This document shows positions 34,325 through 44,117 of a DNA stretch of 64,000 nucleotides, one piece after another (within the stretch, counting starts at the first letter, position 1; each line of letters begins with the position of its first letter). Source of the stretch: Cherax quadricarinatus (Eukaryota > Arthropoda > Malacostraca > Decapoda > Parastacidae); the NCBI RefSeq assembly GCF_038502225.1, contig NC_091325.1:29288459-29352458 (forward strand), read 5' to 3'. The notes below the pieces were generated by a model, which was not told the DNA's origin, did not search any database, and saw only the letters and a program-made list of their open reading frames with translations. The position numbers and the translations under genes were made by a program.

Positions 34325-35613
34325 TTTTTTTTATATTTTATTTAATATACATTATACATTATACATGGAAGCAAATATATGTCACCAAACCAATCAACAT
34401 GTAACAACAAAATTAAAGTACAACATACGTATACACAATCCAAAAAGAAAAAGGTACACTTCACACAGGTGTACCAACAACATATCCAGATAATCTACTT
34501 CAGCACACTTATACATCTTATGCCAAGTTTTTTATACAAAACAATTCTTAAAGGTAAAAACCTCACCACATACCATTAAAACCTATACATCCCCCCCCCC
34601 CACCAAAGGTACATTTATAAAGTCGTACATATGTGCTGTGGAAGTAAAAAGGTACTCCCCCCCCCTCATCAAATACCTACAAAACAATGACATACTATAG
34701 CATGTCATTGTATTTTCATAAGTAACAATTATGAAAACTTTGTCTAGCATACAAGGATAATATACTCTATATCTCAACACGGGTGCAATCCACCCAAGAC
34801 TTCTTCATACACTTTATACACTATAGCAGTATTAATACATGACATACAACGCTACTTGAACTCACATACATACCTGCTCCAACAAAGTCATCTAAAATTA
34901 TGTATTTACACAAAATCAATATACATTTTTATATTACCTTACATATACTCTTACATGTTATTTGAAACATTAAAATAGCAAAGGGAAACCAACAGCGTGT
35001 ACTTAAAATACCCTGCACATACAGTGTCACACGACATGTACTATATAATCTGAACCAGGCCTCTGAAACATTATATGTTAGGCCTTATGTGCCAAAATAC
35101 AATCTCGCATAATATTAAATACTGTACCACGTTGCTCATTACAGCTATTTACACTTCCGAGCCTTCCGATATACAGAAATTGTGTCTTACAGAATGCTTC
35201 CTACAAGAAGGGAAACCTCGGACTTTGTATCACAGCATATTCTAAACAGTCATATGGCAGACCTTAGTAACACCACGTAGTATGTGCTTTATGTAACATC
35301 TTTGAAGACTCTCACAATAACGAACAGTCATTCTCACACACACAAATACTGTAAGATTCTACCCTTCCACTCACCTTATATACAGACAATGATGTAGTGC
35401 TCCAATACACTACGTACATGTACTATCCAAAATCTTCACAACATAAAGGGAACACATGTGTAATACCACCACCCACACCACACTCGGAGCTATGACTCGA
35501 CCCCTGCAACCACAAATAGGTGAGTACAGGAAAAGCATAAATGTATCAATACAAATCCAATCACACACTCTAAAAGCAATCCACACATCCCCACTCAAGA
35601 AACTAGCCCGTCG
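34325..35613 (-). other. Tx1-like LINE 3' UTR
   Basis: About 1.3 kb of non-coding 3' sequence, AT-rich with C-rich runs (34591-34602 and 34658-34666). It contains a foreign CR1 tail at 35486-35527. Confidence 0.6.
35486..35527 (+). mobile_element. 42-bp CR1-like LINE 3' terminus
   Basis: GGAGCTATGACTCGACCCCT, then GCAACCACAAATAGGTGAGT and AC, matches the last bases of LINE copies B (22185-22218) and D. It lies in opposite orientation to the host Tx1-like LINE. It is either an extreme 5' truncation or a captured end. Confidence 0.7.
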
Positions 35614-36105
35614 TTACCCCTTTACACTTAAATCCCGTAAATCCTTCAACTTAAAACTCCGGTATCCCTCAGTAAACACTGTCTCCCACCTTCCCCCATA
35701 AACATCCCTATTGCGACACTTAGTTCTATAAATGGTGGCCGCTAACACCTTTATTCTTTCATCCACACCCACCTCCCTCATGGCCCAAGACGTATAAATA
35801 AAATCAGTGACCACATACGCAACCGCATTCACCACCGTCTGACTTATCCCACCTATATCTAAACTTAACACCCTTAACACCTGTAACCCTTCCCCACCCA
35901 CTAACCTAACTTCCCTACCTAACCATACCCTCACAGCTTCTAAACAATTACAAAAATACACCGCATGAAAAATAGTCTCCAAACATCCACACGCCTTGCA
36001 CTCCCCTCCCTCCCTTAGTCTCCTATTAAATAACACAACACCAGACGGCAAGATTCCATGTAGAAACCTAAACATTACCTCCCGTACACCTGGTTTAACA
36101 TGCAA
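35614..36105 (-). pseudogene. Tx1-like LINE ORF2 C-terminal domain
   Basis: An open minus-strand frame with MFRFLHGILPSGVVLFNRRL, then ECKACGCLETIFHAVYFCNC, a Cys/His-rich zf-RVT-like module found downstream of RT in L1/Tx1-group ORF2 proteins. It ends KLKDLRDLSVKG. It is separated from the RT frame by stops and frame changes in 36105-36386. Confidence 0.75.
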
Positions 36106-36385
36106 TTGCCGTAAACATTTCCAGATATTCCCTCAGGCATACATGGGGTATGCCCCCTCAACTGCCGCCACCACAGACCCACCCCCACCCTCTCAAGAAT
36201 CCTCAATTTGAGGCGCTCCGGATTCCTCACTGTCATTAAAATCCGCAACATGGCCTCACCAATCATTAAATCCCTACCCCCTCACCATCTTTGCATATCC
36301 ATACGCAGTCTTTCTAGCCCCCCTCTCCTCGCCCCCACCTCCCTCAAATAGCCGCATTTTAGATACACACTCATCATACGCTTTT

Positions 36386-37440
36386 CTAAAGGTATGAGCC
36401 CCAGCCCCCCCGGCTAACGGGAAGCATCACCACCCCTCTACTTAGCCAGTCACAACCCGATCCCCATATAAATCCGAAAATCCCATGTTGCAACCGTTGC
36501 ACCTCTCGCTGCCTCAGTGGGTATATTGCCACCACGTGCCATAGCTTGCTATATAACAGGACATTCGTCACAATAACCCTCTGATGCAACGTTAGCTGCA
36601 CCGTTCTCAAACCACCCAATCTTTTCAAAACCCCATCCACAATGTGCATCGAATTTACCTCTTGCGCGACCCTATCATTCTTAACATACTCTATCCCACA
36701 AATCAATAGCTGATCCACCACACTCCACCCGCCCCCTACAGTCCCACCTCTATTTACGCTATTGCCTAGGTCCATATACTTAGACTTTGCCACATTAATT
36801 TCCATCCCAGTAGCCTCGCCAAGCACATCTACCACCTTTCCTACCTTGTGTAAATCCCTCTCATCCCTCACCAATACAGTCGTGTCATCCACATAACCCA
36901 CAATACCCGCCCCACCCTCTCGTTCATTACTAACCCCTCCACTTGTGATACTCCACCTAACTGCCCTATAAAAGGGTTCCTGGAGGCATGCAAACAATAT
37001 TTGCGACAGAGGGCATCCCTGTCGCAAACCCCTTCCCATCTGAATGTTAACACTTAACCTTCCATTAACCTGTACTCTCATAGATGCTCCCTGATACAAT
37101 GTTTTCGCCCAAGATATGATTTCCCTCCCAAATCCTTGCCAATGCATGAACCTCCATAACGCATCCCTCTCTACACTATCGTAAGCTGCTCTCCAATCCA
37201 ATGCCAAAACACCCCCACCCCCCAACTCCCCCCTCTGCTCTATAAAACTTCTAATAACTCCATGCCCTTCATACATTGTCCTACCCGGTACCCCATATTG
37301 TCCTCTGTCAATTACTTTACCTATCACCTTTTTGATTCTATTCCCTAATATCTGTGCAAATAACTAATAATCGCCACACATAAGCGATATTGCTCGGTAA
37401 TCCTCTACCGTTGTCTGTCCAACTTTCGGAACTAATACCA
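36386..37440 (-). pseudogene. Tx1-like LINE reverse transcriptase
   Basis: The frame at 37327-36386 holds RT motifs in order: GVLALDWRAAYDSVERDALW (first Asp box), GRGLRQGCPLSQILFACLQE, GYVDDTTVLVRDERDL (catalytic YVDD) and EINVAKSKYMDLG. The thumb reads LTLHQRVIVTNVLLYSKLWH then IFGFIWGSGCDW. Just upstream, VVLVPKVGQTTVEDYRAISL is broken by a stop (around 37364) before the next block. Catalytic residues are intact but the gene is not continuous. Confidence 0.85.
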
Positions 37441-38927
37441 CGACAGCAGTTCTTTGCTGCTCACCCATTTCTCATCATCCTTCATTACACTGAATAACCT
37501 AACTAAAAATCCTCTCAATACTTTCCAATTCCTAATGTAAATATCATTAGGCAACCCATCTACACCTGGCGCCTTACCAGACAAAGTGTGCGAAATCTCA
37601 CTTTCCGTGATCGGACCTTCTAATGTCACCCTATCTGTACCATCAATCTCACATTCCACAAAACCTCCCATTTCCTTTAAAGCCTCATCTCGAATACCTA
37701 CGTTTTGTGTATATGACCTAAACCATGCATCTAGATATTCAGTCATGCCCTCAGTCGTCACTAATACCTGCCCCTCCCTATACCCTTCCATCCCCACATG
37801 AACAGTTAATCCCATCATCTCCGTCGCCACTCTTCTCTTACGCTGTCGCCTCAACACGCATGCCGAAGGCCTATCACCCCATAACACCTCTTCCAGCCCA
37901 CCCAAAACTCGTGGTCCATCAAATCTTTCATTTTGCAAATCCCTAATATCGTCCACCGGATAACTAGCACTCCCACGCTTGTAGCAAGCTCTCAACTGCC
38001 CCTCAAGATAAGATTGGTACCCATACTTCAACCTGGTATATTCCCTCCCACTACGAATATAAAATTCCCTAATACGAGATTTCGCCACGGAGTCCCACCA
38101 ACTAACCAGATCACTATTCCCAGGTGCCTCCGCCACCAACTCCTCCCACAATTGAACAAATGACTGTCGAGGCTCTTCTTCCTGCAACAACTTTACATTC
38201 AACTTCCAAAACCCCTTACACCTTCTTGGCAACCCCACCCAACCTATATCCACCAAAACACCCCTGTGATCAGAAAATACTACGTCCATTACCCTCACAC
38301 TATGTATTACGACTGTCCTGGGCACGTACAATTGATCGAGCCTAGCCGCATACCCATGCTTTATAAATGTGTGCTCCACCACCCCACCTCCCCCAACATC
38401 GATCAATCCTACCCGGATAACAATTCTCCCAATATTCTCAAACAATGCCCTGCCCCCCCTCGGTTCAACATCCATACTCCTTATCACACAGTTCCAATCA
38501 ATCCAATCACAGCGACCCCCGGCAATCCATGCAAATAATATACCAGAACGTCCCTCACAAATTTATTCTTTACCCATACATCTCCCTCTGCTGGGCCATA
38601 CACACACACCAACGTCATCTGTACCTGACCCCATAACCCATCCACACGAATCACCCTCCCCTTCCCCCTCACAATGCCTGACAACCAACAGGCTAGTTTC
38701 TTTCACCAAAATGGCCACACCTCCTTTCAATCTGACTGCATGCTCAACATACACATTATATCCATCTACCTTAACTCATAACCCGGTCTATAATTGTGCT
38801 CCTGCAAGAACACTATGTCAACATCATGATGCACCAAATATTCCCTAAACCACTCACAGTTTCTCTGCGTCCTCAAGCCATTGATGTTCAACGTCAGGCA
38901 CTTAAAACCGGCAAAGGAGGTTTCCCT
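37432..38927 (-). pseudogene. Tx1-like LINE endonuclease and linker
   Basis: The N-terminal part, in broken frames, gives NGLRTQRNCEWF and VDIVFLQEHNYRPGYE, an apurinic-type endonuclease start with the catalytic Glu in LQE. Stops follow near 38779 and within the next 200 bases, then WGQVQMTLVCVYGPAEGD. The open frame 38487-37432 (351 codons) continues with GRALFENIGRIVIRVGLIDV, YAARLDQLYVPRTV and VVFSDHRGVLVDI (SDH catalytic motif). A linker up to ITESEISHTLSGKAPGVDGL follows, the usual entry to RT. Confidence 0.8.
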
Positions 38928-38953
38928 CTTGACACTATCGACTAATCACCTGA

Positions 38954-40207
38954 TCACTTCGTTGCACCCTTTTCCCTCCCCCCCTTCTGGGCACACTTAC
39001 CCAACCCCTGCCCCTGAGTGCCTCTTTGCATGGCATCCACCCATGTTTTCTTCCCAGGCTGTTGTGCGGGCGTAAGCACGTCGTCGGAATCAGAAAGCAC
39101 TGCTGCGCGCTTTCGCGTCGTACCCTCGACCTGCATCAAGTCATCCAGCGCAGTGCCATGATGAACTTCCACCTCCACAGTTCTCACCAACAGGGGATCC
39201 TTATCACACACTTCAGGCCGAGCTGGCATCACCACGCCCTCCTCAACTGCATACCCAAGATCCAGGTCTGTACCAACATCCTGACAAGGACGCTCATTGC
39301 CCAAAATGTTCCCAAACGTCGACACTATCGACGTTTCCGCATCGCTACCATTCACTTCCGCGATGACCTCGTCCAGCACTTGTATAACGTCCAGGGAAGT
39401 GATGTCCCCCCTCATAGCCCCTGTCGTCTCCTTTTCTTCAGCCCTCTCAACCTCCTCACTCCATGTTAAACTCTGCTGAGGCAGTGTCGCATACGGCTGA
39501 GCTTCATCCTCTCTCCTTTCCTCCACATCACGTCGTTGCTGCTGGTCCTTATCACCACATCGTCTTTCACATTGTGCAGCCAGGTGATCATACGACCCGC
39601 ACAAATGGCAAGTGCATCACTGCCCAGCGTATGTCACAAAAACCTGAGTTCTGAAATCTTCTATCACCCTGTACAATGGAATAGGATGTCTGAGCGTCAT
39701 CTTGACAGAGTACATACCCTCAGGTATCCCCATATACAGGTCAGCTGACCACCTTCCTGCAGTGACCGTATGCATTGTGCCATATTTACACATAGTGAAC
39801 CGGATGTCAGATGTATCCACCTCGAATGGCACATTCCTGATCTTAATCCATGTGTAATAGCTTGATACACCATGCATCCTCACCGTCACAGCATGATTAA
39901 CTGGTATGGCCACTTCCTGAAACTTATTCACCACTGCCTCATACACATTTGCCTAGCTGAATTTTACAAAAATCCTCTTCGTACCGTTCAGTGCAAGTCC
40001 ACAAATCTCCTCATTGGCTATTCCGAAGGTATCTCTGATTATTGCAGGCAGAAACAACTCCATTGATGGCCCTGTTACAGCTCCACCGGTTAATTCAATG
40101 CAGACAGTATTGATACGACGCCGGCTAGCCTGTGCCATGTTTGTGAAAATAATACTGCCACCAGACAACTCCAGGGGGCAGCAACAGCACATGTCCTCTC
40201 CACTCAA
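38954..40207 (-). pseudogene. Tx1-like LINE ORF1 (two in-frame stops)
   Basis: One minus-strand frame of about 418 codons is interrupted only by a TAG near 39953 and a TGA near 39614. The order is an N-terminal segment (ASRRRINTVCIELTGGAVTG), a region with TWIKIRNVPFEVDTSDIRF that may be RRM-like, and ALDDLMQVEGTTRKRAAVLS further on. A CCHC knuckle (CHLCGSYDHLAAQC) falls just after the TGA. It would be the nucleic-acid-binding chaperone of the element. The second stop sits right before the knuckle. Confidence 0.75.
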
Positions 40208-40222
40208 GGGTTGAGATACGAA

Positions 40223-40315
40223 TTATCAAGGTCTGGTGGGTCAGTAACCACAATACATGAAATCTTCTGAAGCTACCGTGCAGGTGTTATCAAGGTCTGG
40301 TGGTTCAGTAACTCT
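40223..40315. repeat. 64-bp tandem repeat, right block
   Basis: About one and a half units of the 34107 repeat (ATCAAGGTCTGGTGGGTCAG onward), with a few substitutions. Confidence 0.9.
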
Positions 40316-41213
40316 ATCATTAAGGGGATGATGGATTTTGCTCGAGCTCCTGACTTCGACTGTTTCACATCCATAGAGTTTCACAGATATATAATTATTG
40401 TTATTCTCAAATAACAAGTTATTCTCCTATTGGTAAAATTTTCTTCGTTATCCATGAATAGATTGTCATTATTTTTAGACATTATTCAGGAATCATTGTT
40501 CTACAATTTTCCACAGCAAATTATATAATAACCATTACAGTTTATGTTTATTTATTTTAAAATTCCCCCTCAAAAATTCATAATTAGTAATTTTGGGGGA
40601 TACAATATATTTTAAAATTCTTGATGTACTTTTCATCTTTAGTCTTTCCTTCTTCATGTAAAGTAAACTACAACATCCCAAGAAAATTTTTTAGCAATGT
40701 GTTGCTCTATAAAAAATCATTATTTTTTTTTGCCCCTAATTACACTGGAAAACAACCGAAATGCTTCCGAGACCAGAGTAACAATTTCCAACTATTTTTA
40801 GGTGACTGATAATGAATTTCATGGTTAAAATTGTTTGTTAGTTCTACTTTTCAATATACACCTACGTGTCACAACAGGTTCGAACAGGCTTGTGGCAGTT
40901 TGTTTCTTACCACACTCACAGTCTGACTGACCTTCATTATTGTTCCAGCAGTCATAGAAGGTGCTTGTTCTGTCCAAGTTTATATTTTGAGGTGAAAGGT
41001 TGGTGATATTCTTAGTCTAACACTTTTTAAATTTATAATAAATATTCACTGAGGAAGCTATTGATATGCATGTGAGTCATATTATATTAATTTTATTTTC
41101 CTACTGAATGATATAAATACTTCTGCTTAGCTGTCATTCTCTGTATTATAACGATAAATTAATGAATAAGTTTTCTGTTTATCTTTTAATTGTTTGTTGT
41201 TTTCTTCTTTCAG
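40316..41213. other. AT-rich DNA with one imperfect hairpin
   Basis: No coding signal. At 40557-40618 TTTTAAAATTCCCCCTCAAA and a matching AATTTTGGGGGATACAATAT...TTTTAAAA form an imperfect inverted repeat. The sequence just before 41214 (TTTCTTCTTTCAG) looks like a splice acceptor in front of the next frame's ATG. Confidence 0.55.
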
Positions 41214-41470
41214 ATGCCTCGTACTTGTGTGAATAGTGCAGACAATTTCTGCGGCATTTGTGGTGAGGTGACCTTTGTATCACAGAAGCACCGTATAACT
41301 TCTATGGTTAGAAAGGCATATCACCTACATTTTAGATGCAAAATTGGTGACCAGGATAAGAACCAGGCTACACACATATTCTGCTACAGTTGTGCTAATA
41401 ACCTTTGCCATTGATTGAACAGGAAGAGGAAATGAATGCCTTTTGCTGTGCCAATGACATGGTGGGAGCC

Positions 41471-41506
41471 AACAGACTATACCAACAATTGTTGGTACAG
41501 TCTGTT
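41471..41506. repeat. 36-bp loopless palindrome
   Basis: AACAGACTATACCAACAA followed immediately by TTGTTGGTACAGTCTGTT: 18-bp arms with one mismatch and no spacer. It lies inside the 41214 pseudogene, between TWWEP and RIPASVS. Confidence 0.9.
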
Positions 41507-42566
41507 AACTCGAAGGATACCAGCATCGGTATCCATCGAGTCAGATGAAGAAAGTGGTGAAGAGGAAGGAGAGAAGGATGACAGTGCTGGATTACGGAGT
41601 GACCGAAACTTTGATGACGCACACTCCTCTAGGCCACAGCTCATAACAAAAGGGGAACTACCCAAAAATAAGGCAGAGCTGCTAGGCTCTCGTCTTCAAA
41701 AGTGGAATCTCCTAGCACCTGATGAGAAGATTTCAAAATTTCGTGACCATCAGCAGCAGTTCAACGATTTTTTAGTAATGGAAGATGATTTAGTGACCAG
41801 TGACCTACAACAGTATTAATGGTCTGATGGAAGCACTTGGCATCGACTTCGAACCCAGTCACTGGAGGTTGTTTATAGATTCATCAAAAACGAGTCTGAA
41901 AGGTGTCTTGCTGCATAACGGCAATAGTAAACGATCAGTTCCTGTGGGCTATGTACCACTTCTGAAAGAAACCTAATGGAATTTAAAGCGTATGTTGCAT
42001 TGCATGAAATATGATGAACATCAATGGCAACTCTGTGGCGACTTAAAGGTTGTTGCTCTTGTGATGGGCTTGCAGGGCGGATACAGCAAGTACTGCTGCT
42101 TTCTATGTGAATGTGACAGCCGTGCAAGAGGTTCTCACTACATCAAGGGAGACTGGCCACCTCATCAATCATTGGAGTCTGGGATAAAAAATGTTCAACA
42201 CCCACCTTTCATTGAACCAAACAAAATTTTGCTTCCACCACTACACATAAAACTGGGGCTCATGAAAAACTTCGTGAAAGCAATGGACAAATCCGGTCAG
42301 GGATTTAAGTATTTTAACATCAAAATTCCCCTCACTTATCGACGCTTAGATAAGAGAGGAAGTCTTCAATGGTCCTCAGATTCGAGAGCTTGTTAAAGAT
42401 GGTGACTGTGATTCAGACTTCATGTGGAGGAGAAAGCTGTTTGGGGAGCATTCAAGTTAGTGGTGAAGGGATATCTCGCCAGCAGAAGGGAAGGCAACTA
42501 TGAAGACTTGATGGATAACTTCATCAAGGCTTACAAGAACATTGGTGTTATGCAGGGTTCTGCATG

Positions 42567-43245
42567 ACATTGTAGTGTAGAGAAGGGTACCATAATAGTA
42601 TGAATGTTATAATTGTAAAGCTTAATTTTATAATTCATGTGCTTTTGGGGATACTGTAGAGTACTCTAATGATAATTATAAAGAAATCCTGCCAGGGATT
42701 TATTTTCCAACGCATCGCATGGAGGCTGGCGTCGGAGATGCCGTGTATTTAAGCTAAGTTTTGTAGTTGTGTACTCCTTTTGTTTAGCTAACTCAAGCCA
42801 TAGGCTCTTCTATGGTTTACCTGTATGTTCACCTAGGCTCTGATATGGTCAGGGTGCTGTAGGATGAGTGAGGAAATAAGAAATGGGGTTGGTATTGAAG
42901 TAGTGAAGGCCTAGTGGTTATGGTTACTGGGCTGCCAGCCGCCTGCTTCTTGTGCCGGCTATTTGGGCGTTTAGGATAGGAGATACATGAAGGTGTTTTT
43001 CTAGAGTGTGTATATAATGTTATGATGAATAAATAGATATATTTTCCTAATCAGGATTTTTGCCTAACCCTCTGTTAACCAACCCAGTGAAGTACAAATA
43101 CTGGTTTAGCGCTTTCTGTTTTGACTGGGATAGCCCTGGGTGGCCTGTTTATGCCTGACTTGTGTGTAACTTTTACCTTTGCCCTTAGACAAGGCTCTAG
43201 CCCCCAGGTATTCCACATTTCTGCGTAACAATGGGATATAACATG
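42567..43245. mobile_element. 0.68-kb unclassified insertion in the pseudogene
   Basis: Non-coding sequence splits the conserved YKNIGV...MSLKIH region. CATG is present at both edges (42563-42566 and 43242-43245). The start, TGACATTGTAGTGTAGAG, could suit an LTR, but no clear CA end with a matching duplication was found. A tRNA-like GGCCTAGTGGTTATGG lies near 42908. It could be a solo LTR or a SINE-containing composite; unresolved. Confidence 0.45.
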
Positions 43246-43480
43246 TCGCTTAAAATCCATTTATTGGACTCACATTTAGACTTTTTTCCAGCGAACTGTG
43301 GGGCAGTTAGTGACAAACATGGTGAAAGGTTTTACCAAGATATTTCAACCATGGAAAGATGGTACCAGGGCAAATGGTGCACAAGAATGCTTGCAGACTA
43401 TTGCTAGACATTGGCAAGAGATGATTTTTCAGCCTACTATAAGCGTCAAGCAAAAAGGCAGAGAGTAGGTACGGATTAGC

Positions 43481-43967
43481 GTTTAAAACATACTGACACA
43501 TATTGTACGTTATAATGAAAACAAATATTACATGCCTCGTATCTTTAAACCTACAGCCAATAAGTATTTTTTCAAGATGATGTTTGGATTCAGGACATGA
43601 AAATACATAAGAATTAACTAGTCTCCTTTAAGAAGCATACAACATTTTAAAAACTGTTGACTAGTATTATTTTTAGGCAAACTTCATGAAATTTCTAGTA
43701 TACACTAGGTACCACCTACCTAACTTACAAGGAAAAATCTTTGAAACTGGACTATTAAAAAAAACAAAAAACACGAAATACTGCTCCCTCCCTTAAGGAT
43801 TTCGAAGTTTTCACAAACATCGTCTAGTCAAGATATGTAGCAAGATGCATGTAAGAGAGTCTTGATGTAAGATAATACTTACATCCACCTTTCCCCAGAA
43901 ATAATTCTTCTTTACTCCTTATTCCCCAGATACCTAACAGTTCTTTGGGACTTAGAGCTTCCTCTGA

Positions 43968-44055
<88 letters not shown>

Positions 44056-44117
44056 TGCGAACATGAAAATAACAATAGTGTATTTATTTTCTTCAAGTGA
44101 AGCTACATATCTTGATT
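43481..44117. other. Non-coding DNA with a (TAA)n tract
   Basis: Nothing recognisable except the microsatellite at 43969-44055. Confidence 0.6.
43969..44055. repeat. (TAA)n microsatellite
   Basis: About 29 uninterrupted TAA units. Confidence 0.98.

Larger units (their letters stand above)
34325..40222 (-). mobile_element. Tx1/L1-like LINE, near full length, inactive
   Basis: A 5.9-kb minus-strand element with ORF1 (zinc knuckle), an endonuclease-RT ORF2 and a C-terminal zinc-ribbon-like region. It is flanked by TTATCAAG at 34317-34324 and 40223-40230 and sits inside the 64-bp repeat. The 3' end (34325 side) is A-rich on the sense strand. The clade is inferred from ORF1/ORF2 layout and from RT words such as RGLRQGCPLSQILFA and YVDDTTVL. 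Confidence 0.8.
41214..43480 (+). pseudogene. Broken member of a repeated arthropod gene family (transposon-associated)
   Basis: Begins MPRTCVNSADNFCGICGEVT, then HLHFRCKIGDQDKNQATHIF with a Cys-rich N-terminus. An acidic Ser-rich linker and ELLGSRLQKWNLLAPDEKIS follow. After stops come WRLFIDSSKTSLKGVLLHNG, WQLCGDLKVVALVMGLQGGY, CCFLCECDSRARGSHY and LLPPLHIKLGLMKNFVKAMD. The final block, after an insertion, is MSLKIHLLDSHLDFFPANCG, AVSDKHGERFYQDIST and MERWYQGKW. From memory this protein occurs in many near-copies in arthropod genomes, including aphids and chelicerates, and is likely tied to a mobile element. I cannot name its superfamily. Multiple stops, frame changes, a 36-bp palindrome and a 0.68-kb insertion show it is dead. 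Confidence 0.65.

Noticed and set aside
34583..34780. Minus-strand frames in the Tx1-like LINE 3' UTR
   Set aside because: Short, no domain, downstream of the ORF2 end.
41395..42127. Minus-strand frames opposite the 41214 pseudogene
   Set aside because: Shadows of the plus-strand protein, which has clear family blocks.
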